In this document: positions 17,447-26,507 of the stretch, piece by piece
Position numbering within the stretch: position 1 is the stretch's first letter
Layout: each line of letters starts with the position of its first letter
Program-made: the position numbers and the translations under genes
Notes under the pieces: generated by a model
What the model saw: only the letters and a program-made list of their open reading frames with translations
Databases searched by the model: none
Told to the model about the DNA's origin: nothing
Source: Erythrobacter sp.
GTDB lineage: Bacteria; Pseudomonadota; Alphaproteobacteria; Sphingomonadales; Sphingomonadaceae
Direction: 5' to 3'
Length of the DNA: 64,000 nucleotides
Assembly (NCBI GenBank): GCA_013822125.1
Contig: PNJY01000002.1
Location: 17,787-81,786 of the forward strand

Positions 17447-17687
17447 GCTCGATGTCTAGCAGCTAAGATGCTGAAAAGCCCATAGCAGAAAATGAGGATG
17501 GGCAAGGCGTACACAGCCAAGTCCGACAATGACAATGCCCAACATCCCTTCTCTGCCAGCTACGCCGTTCCCGGTTGTTGTGCGCCAGCCTGCGCGCCGC
17601 ATGATCCGCGCCTTGCGCATTCGGCACATGCTCCGTCACAACTGGGCCGGGCCATTCCGACCCGGCGCAATATGTGGAGCCAAAGCC

Positions 17688-17996
17688 ATGACCATCCCCG
17701 ACCGCATCATCCGGCTGCGAACCGTTCTGGAGAGCACCGGTCTGTCGCGCTCGACCGTCTATCGCAAGATCGCCGAAGGCACATTCCCTCCGCAGATCAA
17801 GCTCGGAGTCCATGGAGCAGGCTGGCGCGAGTCCGAGATCAATCGCTGGATCGCCGATCCGGTCAGCTATCGCCTGGATGGGGCCGAACATCGCCCGAAG
17901 ACCAGGGCTCAAGCCGCTTTTTTGCCCGCTTTGGCTTTGCTCTGGACATGCCTGCTAACAAGAGCGACCTTGTCACTGGGCTTCTTCGCGCAATAG
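17688..17996 (+). CDS. AlpA-family helix-turn-helix regulator
   Basis: 102 residues from an ATG preceded by GGAG. The core IIRLRTVLESTGLSRSTVYRKIAEGTFPPQIKLG ... GWRESEINRWI is the AlpA/excisionase-like winged HTH found next to P4-type integrases, where it controls integrase expression or excision. The last roughly 30 residues are hydrophobic and are encoded by DNA that also codes, on the other strand, for the integrase C-terminus (88-bp convergent overlap). The functional protein may therefore be essentially the first 70 residues. Confidence 0.8.
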   Translation: MTIPDRIIRLRTVLESTGLSRSTVYRKIAEGTFPPQIKLGVHGAGWRESEINRWIADPVSYRLDGAEHRPKTRAQAAFLPALALLWTCLLTRATLSLGFFAQ

Positions 17997-19147
17997 ACCG
18001 CCCATGCTTCCATCAGTTTGCGCCGCTTGTCGAACAGATCGCCGCGCCGATAAGCGGCCTCGGCCTTGTTGCCGATGGTATGCGCCAGCGCCATCTCGCA
18101 GACTTCGTGGGGAAAGCTGGTGGTCTCCGATGCCCAGTCACGGAAGGTCGAACGGAAGCCATGGACGGTGATGTCGGCTTTCATCCGGCGCAGCAGCATC
18201 GCCATCGCCATCGAGGACAATGGCCTCCTCGGCCTGGGGCCGGGAAAGACGAAGCCTTCGGTGCCGAGTGTCTGCATGGCCTCGACGATTTCCATTGCGC
18301 GCGATGACAGGGGAATGCGGTGCTCACGCCCCGCCTTCATCCGCGCAGCAGGGATCGTCCAGAATTTCTTCTCAAGATCGATCTCATTCCACTGAGCGCC
18401 CAGCACCTCGCCCGAACGCGCGGCGGTCAGGATGGTGAACTCCAGCGCCAGCGCCGCCACTGCGCTGCGTCCACGCAGGTCCGCCATGAAGCCGGGCAGC
18501 GCGTCATAGAGCATTGCCGCATGATGGCCGCGCGACAGCCGCTGACGCTTGGGCAGGAGCTGGTCGAGATGCCCGCGCCAGCGCGCCGGGTTCTCGCCAG
18601 AACGGTGGCCTTTGGCCTTGGCGGCATCGAGGACATTCTCGATCCGGCCGCGCAGCCGCTCGGCGGTCTCGGGCGTGCGCTTCCACAGGGCTTGCAGCAC
18701 GTCGAGCACATCCTGTGTCGCAACCTCGTTCACCGGCTTGCCGCGTATCGGTTTGGCATAGGTGGTCAGGGTCATCTTCCACTGCGCCGCATGTTTGGCA
18801 TTGCGCCACGACGGTGACATCGCCTCCACATAAGCATCGGCGCATTCGCCGAAGGTCGGGATATGGTCATCCCTGGCGCGCTCGGCCTTGGGATTGCCGC
18901 CTGCCGCCAGCATCGCCCGAAGCTTTCCCGCTTCGGTCCGCGCATGGGCAAGCGACAGGTCGCGCCCGCCGCCAAGGCCCAGCTCGGTGCGCTTGCCACC
19001 GCGCGCATACATGAAAATCCAGCGCCGCCGTCCATGCTGGTCGATGAACAGATAGAGCCCGCCGCCATCGGAATGGCGTCCGGGCGTCTTCAGCTTCGCC
19101 GCCTGCGCTGCGCTCAGCTTGTTAAGGGCTCGTCCCGCCATAATCAA
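17909..19147 (-). CDS. int: P4-type tyrosine integrase
   Basis: 412 residues. The N-terminal DUF4102-type arm-binding domain (KLKTPGRHSDGGGLYLFID) is followed by a core-binding domain and the catalytic domain. Catalytic residues are visible: Arg in LTAARSGEVL, the HGFRSTFRDW box (H-x-x-R), then His in LAHTIGN and the nucleophile Tyr in KAEAAYRRGD. This is the family that inserts genomic islands at tRNA or tmRNA 3' ends. About 160 bp upstream of its start, at 19307-19320, is a 14-mer resembling a tRNA 3' end, a likely att core. Intact by all visible motifs. Confidence 0.93.
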   Translation of the reverse strand: MIMAGRALNKLSAAQAAKLKTPGRHSDGGGLYLFIDQHGRRRWIFMYARGGKRTELGLGGGRDLSLAHARTEAGKLRAMLAAGGNPKAERARDDHIPTFGECADAYVEAMSPSWRNAKHAAQWKMTLTTYAKPIRGKPVNEVATQDVLDVLQALWKRTPETAERLRGRIENVLDAAKAKGHRSGENPARWRGHLDQLLPKRQRLSRGHHAAMLYDALPGFMADLRGRSAVAALALEFTILTAARSGEVLGAQWNEIDLEKKFWTIPAARMKAGREHRIPLSSRAMEIVEAMQTLGTEGFVFPGPRPRRPLSSMAMAMLLRRMKADITVHGFRSTFRDWASETTSFPHEVCEMALAHTIGNKAEAAYRRGDLFDKRRKLMEAWAVYCAKKPSDKVALVSRHVQSKAKAGKKAA

Positions 19148-19306
19148 ACTCCCGGTCCCACTTTCGGTCCCACTTCATAAGCGGGATAGGGTGACATGTC
19201 CAGAAATGAAGCGGAACGACTATTCCTCACAAATCTCTAAAATTACGTGGTATATCAAAGCACTGCGACACCATATGAAATTCCATGAAACCCATAGTTC
19301 GGCGGA

Positions 19307-19320
19307 CACCCTCTCCGCCA
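19307..19320 (+). repeat. Candidate att core (tRNA 3'-end-like), right end of the integrase element
   Basis: CACCCTCTCCGCCA is identical to the 3' acceptor end of many proteobacterial tRNA-Ser-type genes, but no tRNA body precedes it. A near copy sits inside AATCCCACCCCCTCCGCCA at 26875-26893. The location just upstream of a P4-type integrase fits an attL/attR remnant. Confidence 0.6.
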
Positions 19321-20096
19321 TTATTCAGTTAAATTATTGAAATGCAAAGATGAAAAGTGATAAGGAGTCTGTGAAATCGCACTCTCCCCAATCTGTGCTA
19401 CAAACTCTTGCCAATGCGCATGATAGCAGTTCGCAAGATTGATGTGATATGATTGGCCAATGTCCGCGATTCCTGATCCGATATCCAATGTTGCACCACT
19501 GTCAGGCTGGAACCGATCCTCAGTGAAGTGAACACGCGGCGAGGGGCGTGCTTCACCACTTCACAGTCGTCGAGCAGGCGGTCTCTGAGTGCTAGCTTGA
19601 ACTTCACGCAGCATGTCCCGAACGGGCGGCAACCCGCCTTGCAGGACTCAAACGTGACGGGCAGAAGTTGTCGGCCCAGGTCGGTAACCTGCGCAAGACT
19701 GTCGAGGCGCGCTAGAAGCCTGCCGGGAGAGCTTCGACCCCCAGCTCCAAGCCTCGCGGTTCGGCACTTCTTTGCTTCAAAGTTGGTGCGACACGTTGCA
19801 ATATGCTGCGGCTGGCGCGTCCGTTTCGCACCCGAACTCGGCATTTCGAACGGGCATTAGAAACCGCAAAAGCGGACATTCTGTTGACGCGACCGCTATC
19901 ACCGGGATGTCGGGCGATCCGGATCGTCCGATTGTGGGCACGAGTATGCAAAATCACACTCTACATCTCGCTCAACATCGCGAGTGCCGCGGGCTGATGA
20001 AACGCTTCGCACCAAGACATTGGGTATTCAAAGTTCGTCCGGCTGCAAACCTCTAGCCCTAGGAAGTGGTAAGCCGGTTGCTCGCGAATAGTTGTC
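19321..20096. other. Non-coding stretch, nothing convincing seen
   Basis: Several open frames run through here on both strands (for example 19398-19844 on the minus strand), but none encodes a family I recognise and they overlap each other. The first 130 bp is AT-rich. A TGCTACA motif at 19396-19402 recurs near the second att-like site. The stretch may be decayed mobile-element DNA between the att site and the exporter operon. Confidence 0.5.
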
Positions 20097-23000
20097 CTAA
20101 TATGAGCCATCCATGGTGCAACCGGATTGCGTCAGGGCAGCCTCAATCGGAAGGTTGCCTAGGAGAAGCCGGTCAACCGCTGGCTCGCCCGCTTTCCCGC
20201 TCGCCCGCCTCAGGACCCGTACAAAATCCAGCGACCGAACCGGTCGACCGACCGGTCCTGCCTTTGCGGCAAGCTCGTGTAGCGCGCTCACAATGGGCCC
20301 ATCGCCCAGCCGCGACCGCAAGCAAGCAAAAGCCAATGTTGCACGCGAGTACATGTCCTCGGTATCCTCGGCATCTATCAGCGGCGTTGAGATCTCGGTC
20401 GGGACAAGCCGCGCGTGTGCGAAGCGGTCTGCTTCCCAGGCGACCAGCGCCTGCATCGCCTTGGCGCCATAGCGCCGCTCGACCATCACCAGTTCGGCAT
20501 ATTTCGCGAGCGATTCGACCAGGAAGGCTCGTTCTTCCGGAATGCCATAGCCGATGAGATGACCGAACCACTGGTGCGCGGTTTCATGAACCGCGCGGCG
20601 ATAGGCTTGGTCGAACCCGGCATCGGGGGCGGGATCGGCCCGGAACCCGCCGCGGTGCGAGATCAGCATTGCCTGCGGCACGGCAAATCCGGTGGAACCA
20701 ATCCCAGGGGCAGCGATCAGGCGCAAGGTCTTGCCGGGATATGGCGCCACTTCGCGGTCAAGCCAGACCAGGGTATCGCGCATGCCCAAAAGGTTGGGAT
20801 CGTCTGCCGCGATCGGGCCGGGCGCATGGATTTCGGCTTTCAACGCTCCTGCTTGCCACCGGCGCGGCGCCCAGGACACTGCAAAGAACATCGGCGCATT
20901 GCGGATCGCGCGATCGGTGCGGAAGTGGAAGTGGCTGCGACCGCTTTCGCTCCAGCTGCGGACGAACTCGCCGGGAGCCACGCCATGGCGCCCGCGCGGC
21001 ACCGTGATGACGGTTTCAAACCGCGCCTGATGTGCTGCAAGGCCCGATTCGCTTGTACCCAGTCGCGAGGGTGGTACGATTTTCATGGGTGGCAAGCCGA
21101 ATCGCGCTCGGCGTGCTGGATCGCGCAAGACAAACTCGCGCTGAAAGCCAATTACGGGCAGGACCTGGAACGCGGGAATCGACGCAAATTGCGGTCGAAG
21201 GATCAACAGGCTTTCGGAGTTGGCCAGCACCGAGCGCGTAATGCGGGCGGTGAAGCGCAGGTTTCGCGTGTCGCCCGGCTGCATCGGCTGGACGAGGCGG
21301 AACCCGGTCTGGCCAGCACTTTCGTCTCGAAATTCCGAAATTGCCCCGGCGATCGCGACCTTGCCCGTCACGTCGATCAGGTTGCGTCCAACCAGAATCC
21401 GCTCGATCGGTTGGTTGGTTCGATTGACCAGTTGCAACGCCACGCGCAAGTCCGCGCTGTGGCCATCATCGCCGAAATCGACGAAGGATTGCACTTCGGC
21501 AATGTGCGGTTGGGGCCGGCTCTGCCAGTGGCTATACCGTCGTTCATAATCGGCTCGACGCCTGGCATTTTCATCTGCGCTGATCAGGGCAGAGTCGCCC
21601 ATAAGGGTGCGGTGGATGGCGAAACCCTGCCATACGCCGCCAGCCAGCAACACCACGGCGGCAAGTGCGGCCGGGTGAAGCAGCGCCTTGCGCATCGACG
21701 CTTGCCGGTAGGGTACGCCGCGGTGATGGACCCGAACCGCAATGACCAGCCCAGCGGTGCAGATCGCCGCCCAGAACAGTGCAAATGGCAGCAGCACAGC
21801 CCAGTTTGCGCCAAGGCCCAGTACATGATCGGGCATGGCCAGGGGCATGGCCAACGGCTTCCACAACGGATGGATCAGACCCATCGAGGGAGCAAGACTG
21901 CTGTGGCCCAGCACCACGAGCGCAAAACCGATCAGGTTGCCCGCCATGCGCGAACGGACCGCGCCATGCACGGCAACGAACGCAGTGGCACCGAGCAGCA
22001 GGCCGGGCAGGGCTTGGGCGCCCTGCTCGAGATACTCGCGTGGCTCGGCAGGCGATTGCGCTATGAACTGGGCGACGAGCACAACCAGCATGGTGAAAGA
22101 AAGCAGGACCAGCGCAACCAGCCACAGGCAGACGAGTTGTGCGGCGAGGAACCGCCACGAGGGATAGGGCGCGGCGGCCGTCAGGTCCGCCATTCCGGTG
22201 GCACTGCCCATCCGGCCGGTGCGATCGGCCGCGTAGAGCAGCAGAAGTGCGCCCATCGGCGGAACGAGGTCCCACATCACGCGGTTCAGTGCGTCGCGGC
22301 TGTCGGGGACCATGACGGCGAGCGGTTCGGCATAGTCCATGCCGGTGAGCACCTCCGGGAAGACCAGGAACGCCCAGCCAGCCAGCGCCAGCAGGAAGAA
22401 CTTGTCGAGCACGGTCCAGCGCAGCAACAGCGCAAGTTGGCCGGGCGCACTCAAAAGAGCTGCCAGATGAGGCAACCTGCGGCCTGGTCGGCTAGAAGCA
22501 TTCTCGCGTGCCGGAACGAGTGCCGGGATCTCGGAAATGCGGCGGACGAGCAGATAGCACATCCCCAACCAAGCAATACGGCCAAGTCCGATCACAATCT
22601 CTCGCGAATGGGCCGGCGCCGCCGGGCTGACAATCGCGGTGATGGCATAGGGGTCGGCCAACATCATTGCTGCACGCAGCGGCTCCCAGGCCACGAAGCT
22701 GCCGGCAATCAGCGGTGTGCCGGTTAGCGTCCCCAGCCCGACATAGGTCAGCCAGCCGAAGGCGGCGGCCAGATAGACCATGCTCGCCTTGCCCGTCGCG
22801 CAGCTCACACGGGCAAGAACGCAGGCCCAGATTACACAGGCGGGCAGATGGACCAGCGCCAGCAGGCTCGCCGCCTGTAACGCCATCGCGCCAAGCTGGC
22901 CGGGATGATCTATCGCCAGCATACCGACAATCGCCGCCTGTTGCCCGGCGCAGATGCCGGTCAGCAGGGCGGCGCAGCTGCCCAGCCGCACGGCCAGCCA

Positions 23001-23285
23001 GGCGCGCGGTGTTTGTGGGTAGGCGGCGAAAAGGTCGCTCATCCCATGTTCCACTTCGCGCAGGTAGAACACCGGCGCGAGCGCGCCGGCCACGAAAGGC
23101 AGCACGAAGGCGGGGATGAACAGGTTAAGCCGTACCAGCGCTTCGAACAGTTCGCGTTCGTTGCGGGGCGCTTCCTGGCCTGCGGCGAGCGCGACGAGCA
23201 CGATCGTCCCAAACGCGACGATCCAGACCAACGGATGCCATCGCGCGATCAGCCATTCGCCGTGCCAGTCGATGCGGGTCAACAT
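20097..23285 (-). CDS. ABC exporter permease fused to an M1-type (gluzincin) metallopeptidase domain
   Basis: 1062 residues. The first about 560 contain two sets of hydrophobic helices typical of ABC-2-type permeases. The C-terminal third is an M1-aminopeptidase-like domain with HETAHQWFGH (zinc HExxH at residues 900-904) and the downstream glutamate in FLVESLAKYAELVM. Such permease/M1 fusions are known as a distinct family, paired with an ABC ATPase. The peptidase domain is probably periplasmic. The preceding ATPase gene overlaps it by 7 bp, so they form one unit. The substrate is unknown; peptide export or processing is a reasonable inference. Confidence 0.88.
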   Translation of the reverse strand: MLTRIDWHGEWLIARWHPLVWIVAFGTIVLVALAAGQEAPRNERELFEALVRLNLFIPAFVLPFVAGALAPVFYLREVEHGMSDLFAAYPQTPRAWLAVRLGSCAALLTGICAGQQAAIVGMLAIDHPGQLGAMALQAASLLALVHLPACVIWACVLARVSCATGKASMVYLAAAFGWLTYVGLGTLTGTPLIAGSFVAWEPLRAAMMLADPYAITAIVSPAAPAHSREIVIGLGRIAWLGMCYLLVRRISEIPALVPARENASSRPGRRLPHLAALLSAPGQLALLLRWTVLDKFFLLALAGWAFLVFPEVLTGMDYAEPLAVMVPDSRDALNRVMWDLVPPMGALLLLYAADRTGRMGSATGMADLTAAAPYPSWRFLAAQLVCLWLVALVLLSFTMLVVLVAQFIAQSPAEPREYLEQGAQALPGLLLGATAFVAVHGAVRSRMAGNLIGFALVVLGHSSLAPSMGLIHPLWKPLAMPLAMPDHVLGLGANWAVLLPFALFWAAICTAGLVIAVRVHHRGVPYRQASMRKALLHPAALAAVVLLAGGVWQGFAIHRTLMGDSALISADENARRRADYERRYSHWQSRPQPHIAEVQSFVDFGDDGHSADLRVALQLVNRTNQPIERILVGRNLIDVTGKVAIAGAISEFRDESAGQTGFRLVQPMQPGDTRNLRFTARITRSVLANSESLLILRPQFASIPAFQVLPVIGFQREFVLRDPARRARFGLPPMKIVPPSRLGTSESGLAAHQARFETVITVPRGRHGVAPGEFVRSWSESGRSHFHFRTDRAIRNAPMFFAVSWAPRRWQAGALKAEIHAPGPIAADDPNLLGMRDTLVWLDREVAPYPGKTLRLIAAPGIGSTGFAVPQAMLISHRGGFRADPAPDAGFDQAYRRAVHETAHQWFGHLIGYGIPEERAFLVESLAKYAELVMVERRYGAKAMQALVAWEADRFAHARLVPTEISTPLIDAEDTEDMYSRATLAFACLRSRLGDGPIVSALHELAAKAGPVGRPVRSLDFVRVLRRASGKAGEPAVDRLLLGNLPIEAALTQSGCTMDGSY

Positions 23286-24142
23286 GGCCGGTTGCCCTGA
23301 AGCTCGAGGAAGTATCGGTCTTCAAGGCTGGGGGCCGCGGGCACGAACGGCTCACCGGGGTGGCTGTCTGCGAAATAGCGGTGCACCGGGGTGCCGCTCC
23401 TAAAGGCAGTACTGAGGCGCATGGCTGGCGATTTCGGCGAAGCGGCAGTCGGGGATTCCCAAATCCGCCCGACGAGTTCCTGCACCAGCGTTGCAGTCGC
23501 TCCCCGGGCTACCACCTTGCCGCCCTGCATGATCGCAACTTCGCGGCAGAGTTGCTCGACATCATCGACGATGTGGGTCGAAAGCAACACGGCCCGCTCG
23601 CCACTGAGTTGGCTAAGCAGATTGTAGAGCCGCATCCGCTCTTCCGGGTCGAGCCCGGCCGTCGGTTCGTCGAGGATCAGCAAGGCCGGATCGCCCAGCA
23701 GAGCCTGCGCGATCCCGAAGCGCTGGCGCATTCCCCCAGAAAAGGTCGTCACCGCTCGTCCGGCATGGGCAGCAAGGTTGGTGAGGTCGAGCAGATTTTC
23801 GATCCGGCGCACGGTGGCAGCATCATCAGGCAAGCCTTTGAGCACCGCCATGTGGCGCAGCATGGTTTTACAACTGGCGTGCGGATAGGCGCCGAACGAT
23901 TGCGGCAGGTAACCGAGGCGGCGGCGGAGCGCCACCGGATCGGCAAGCACATCGACCCCGTCGAACATGATCGTGCCGCAGTCCAGTAACTGAATCGCCG
24001 CCAGCGTACGCATCAGCGTACTCTTGCCTGCGCCGTTTGGGCCGAGCAGTCCGAACATGCCGACCGGGATCGACAGATCGATCCCGTCCAGCGCCGTGAC
24101 CCCGCCACGATAGGTTTTGCCAAGATTGCGAACTTCCAGCAT
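23279..24142 (-). CDS. ABC transporter ATP-binding protein
   Basis: 287 residues from the ATG preceded by GGAGG (MLEVRNLGKTYRGGV); the longer open frame upstream lacks support. Walker A is GPNGAGKS (34-41), the signature is FSGGMRQR, Walker B is LLILDEPTAGLD, and the switch His is in LLSTHIVDD. This is a complete DRA-like exporter ATPase. It overlaps the permease-peptidase gene by 7 bp and certainly pairs with it. Its start faces the divergent LytS-like kinase gene about 190 bp away, which suggests control by that two-component system. Confidence 0.93.
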   Translation of the reverse strand: MLEVRNLGKTYRGGVTALDGIDLSIPVGMFGLLGPNGAGKSTLMRTLAAIQLLDCGTIMFDGVDVLADPVALRRRLGYLPQSFGAYPHASCKTMLRHMAVLKGLPDDAATVRRIENLLDLTNLAAHAGRAVTTFSGGMRQRFGIAQALLGDPALLILDEPTAGLDPEERMRLYNLLSQLSGERAVLLSTHIVDDVEQLCREVAIMQGGKVVARGATATLVQELVGRIWESPTAASPKSPAMRLSTAFRSGTPVHRYFADSHPGEPFVPAAPSLEDRYFLELQGNRPC

Positions 24143-24336
24143 GGTGCCTCCGGTCTTGTCGTTCGCGGCTGGCGCTGGTGCGGCGTGGACGCAATCGACC
24201 AATGGCCAGGGCCGGATTTGCCGTGACGAACTGCCGCAAGCGGGTATTTGCCGACATTCGTCACGGCAATCGAGTCGTTCGTCATCTATGGGTGCCAATC
24301 GGCCGCCATAGCGGCCAGCACCAAGCGGCAGTGAGG

Positions 24337-25830
24337 ATGTGGGAGCTTGTGAAGCGGGTAGGGGAACTTTTGCAAAGCCGCTTTCTGCTTCAGGCCATGC
24401 CGGTCCTGGTGGCGATGCTCGTCATTGTGCTGCCGGACCACAGCACTGGCGCCGATCCCGATTGGGGTCGACTGATCTGGCGTACCGGCAATGTCGGCGC
24501 CCTGCTGTTGCCCGCGCTTGCCGCCCATCTGGCGGCTTGCAGCTTGCGGCCCTGGCCCGCCGCACTGGTCTGGTTTGCCGGCTTCGTTGCCTACCCCACT
24601 GTATTCGCCTTTATGGCTGGCAGCGTCACATTGCCGGTATGGCAATGGGTCCTTGTAGCAGGGTTCAGCCTGGCCTTCCTGCTGCTTCACCCCGGAGCGC
24701 GCGGGCGGCACGACTTGCCGAATGTCAACGTGCCGCCGATTCTGCGCCTGCCTATCACGCTCGACGGCACGATTGCCGCACTGCTCGGCGTGTGGGTGCT
24801 GAGCGCCACATCGCTTCTCGCCTCGACCCAGGACGCAGTGCGCAACCAGCCGCTGCGAGTGTGGGTGGATTGGCAGCGAATCGCGGCTGAGCCGGGCGAG
24901 ACGCTGTGGTACCTCGCTCAGTTTACCGTGCTCGCGGTAGTATTCTTCGGATGGTACTGGGTTTGCCGCTATGTATTGGTGCGCCGGGTGCTGCGCCAGA
25001 AGGGCATCGTTCCCTTAGCGTTTGCGGTGGTGGCATTTGTGGCTGTGGGCACGCCCGTGGCGATGGGCATCGCCTTGCAGATGCCGCTGAATATCCCGGA
25101 GTGGACTCTGCTTCCTTCCGAGAACCATAACCCCTTCGATCCCGACAATTACCGCTTTGCCATGTGGATTTCTGCGATCCTGCTGCCGATTATCCTGACG
25201 GTCGAGAGATTGTTGGCCGAGCAGTCCGAGGCTGGCACCCGGCACGAACGGGTTCGGGCCGAACTGCACTTGCTGCAACAACAGATCAATCCGCACTTCC
25301 TGTTCAATACCTTGAACACGCTCTACGCACTGTGCCTGAAGGACCGGGCCGAAAGCGCCGCGGCCGTCATCAAGCTTTCGGACCTGCTGCGATATGTGGT
25401 TTATCGCGGCCAGAGCAGCCTTGTCAGCCTTGATGACGAAGTCGATTACCTCAGGAACTACCTCGATCTGCAGCAGCTGCGTTTCGGCCATCGCTGCGCA
25501 CTGCACGCGAAATGGCCCGAAGCCGGGACCGGGCTTGGGTTGCCACCGCTGCTTCTGATCATGCTGCTCGAAAATGCGTTCAAACACGGGGTGGAGCCGG
25601 TTGACGGAGCCTGCGAAGTGCAGGTCATGGCGGCGATTGAAGGTCGGCGACTCCACTTCGAATGCATGAACCCGCTACCCTCAGGACAACTGTCCGGCAC
25701 GCCCGGCATGGGTCTAGCAAATCTGCGTCGACGGCTGGAATTGCTCTTCGGCCAGAATTTTCACCTTTCGACCGAACAGGCAGACGGGTTTTGGCGGGCA
25801 CGCCTCGAATTGGACCTTGAACCGTGCTGA
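24337..25830 (+). CDS. LytS-type membrane sensor histidine kinase
   Basis: About 497 residues from ATG (MWELVKRVGELLQS); the upstream open frame lacks hydrophobic or conserved sequence. There are about seven hydrophobic segments in the first 300 residues. The His_kinase domain follows with the phosphoacceptor motif QQQINPHFLFNTLNTLYAL, then a HATPase region with LLIMLLENAFKHGVEP (N-box) and GTPGMGLANLRRRLELLFG (G-box). This is the LytS/YehU family, which signals to LytTR response regulators. The partner regulator overlaps its end by 7 bp. It probably senses an envelope signal and controls the divergent ABC exporter; the latter is inference from position. Confidence 0.9.
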   Translation: MWELVKRVGELLQSRFLLQAMPVLVAMLVIVLPDHSTGADPDWGRLIWRTGNVGALLLPALAAHLAACSLRPWPAALVWFAGFVAYPTVFAFMAGSVTLPVWQWVLVAGFSLAFLLLHPGARGRHDLPNVNVPPILRLPITLDGTIAALLGVWVLSATSLLASTQDAVRNQPLRVWVDWQRIAAEPGETLWYLAQFTVLAVVFFGWYWVCRYVLVRRVLRQKGIVPLAFAVVAFVAVGTPVAMGIALQMPLNIPEWTLLPSENHNPFDPDNYRFAMWISAILLPIILTVERLLAEQSEAGTRHERVRAELHLLQQQINPHFLFNTLNTLYALCLKDRAESAAAVIKLSDLLRYVVYRGQSSLVSLDDEVDYLRNYLDLQQLRFGHRCALHAKWPEAGTGLGLPPLLLIMLLENAFKHGVEPVDGACEVQVMAAIEGRRLHFECMNPLPSGQLSGTPGMGLANLRRRLELLFGQNFHLSTEQADGFWRARLELDLEPC

Positions 25831-26507
25831 GAGTGCTGATCGTCGATGACGAGCCCCTTGCGCACGATGTGCTGGCCCACCATTGCCGCGCCGAACCCGA
25901 CATTGCGATCGTCGCCCACTGCCTGAACGCAGCCGAGGCGCTGGCCCAGCTCGAGACCAGTGCTGTCGACCTCATGTTTCTCGATATCCGGATGCCGCTG
26001 TTCGGCGGGCTGGATCTGCTGCGCGGCCTGCGTGCACCGCCTCTTACGATCATCGTCAGCGCCCATCACGAGCACGCGCTCGACGGGTTCGAGCTCGACG
26101 TGGTCGACTATCTGGTAAAGCCCGTGAGCGCAAAGCGATTCCAGGCAGCCTTGGGCAAGGTCCGCCGCCGCATGGCCGAGCGGCCGGTGGTCGGACAGGA
26201 GAGCCCGGACGACCTGGTCCTCAAGGTCGACCGGGCGTTGCGGCGGTTCCGGCTTGATGAGATTTCCTGCTTCGAAGCGCAGGGCAATTTCGTGAATGCC
26301 GTCGGCGACTGGGGCGCCGCTCTGGCGACGGTGACGCTGAAGAACTTGAGCGAGCTTCTCCCTGCCGATCGCTTTGTCCGAATCCATCGCAGTTACATCA
26401 TCAACCGCGACAGGATTGTTGAGCAACACCATGACAAGGTGCGGCTCAGCGATGGTCGCGTAATCCCGATTGGTCGATCCTATCGCGATGTGCGGCTACT
26501 CAAATAG
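25824..26507 (+). CDS. LytTR-family response regulator
   Basis: 227 residues with a GTG start inside the end of the kinase gene. The receiver domain (1-120) has LIVDDEP, the phosphorylation Asp in LMFLDIRMP, and the Lys in DYLVKPVS. The LytTR DNA-binding domain (about 130-227) has CFEAQGNFVNAV and FVRIHRSYIINRDRI. It is the cognate regulator of the overlapping LytS-type kinase. LytTR proteins bind repeated upstream elements; the roughly 190-bp divergent region at 24143-24336 is the obvious place to look. Confidence 0.93.
   Translation: MLRVLIVDDEPLAHDVLAHHCRAEPDIAIVAHCLNAAEALAQLETSAVDLMFLDIRMPLFGGLDLLRGLRAPPLTIIVSAHHEHALDGFELDVVDYLVKPVSAKRFQAALGKVRRRMAERPVVGQESPDDLVLKVDRALRRFRLDEISCFEAQGNFVNAVGDWGAALATVTLKNLSELLPADRFVRIHRSYIINRDRIVEQHHDKVRLSDGRVIPIGRSYRDVRLLK

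Larger units (their letters stand above)
5006..19320. mobile_element. Mobilisable/integrative element: tra genes + oriT + defence-like cargo + P4-type integrase
   Basis: One side carries traD-traC, an oriT-like site and the relaxase traA. The other side carries an AlpA-like regulator, a P4-type tyrosine integrase and a tRNA-3'-end-like att sequence at 19307-19320. In between lie a five-gene operon and a nucleotidyltransferase-HEPN gene. No traG coupling protein or type IV secretion genes are seen here, so the element is either mobilisable in trans or extends left beyond the window. The right boundary is supported by the att-like repeat. The left boundary is not resolved, and the RHS unit may belong to the element too. 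Confidence 0.6.

Noticed and set aside
17463-17912. 149-codon minus-strand frame opposite the AlpA-like gene
   Set aside because: The plus strand encodes a clear AlpA-type HTH with a good ribosome-binding site.
19307-19320. Possible complete tRNA gene at the att-like site
   Set aside because: Only the last 14 bases match a tRNA 3' end; no T-loop, anticodon or D-arm sequence precedes it.
19398-19844. 148-codon minus-strand frame in the gap after the integrase
   Set aside because: No family resemblance, no ribosome-binding site, and competing frames on the other strand.
20415-22727. 770-codon plus-strand frame opposite the permease-peptidase gene
   Set aside because: The minus-strand product has a zinc motif, membrane helices and an operon partner; the plus frame shows none.
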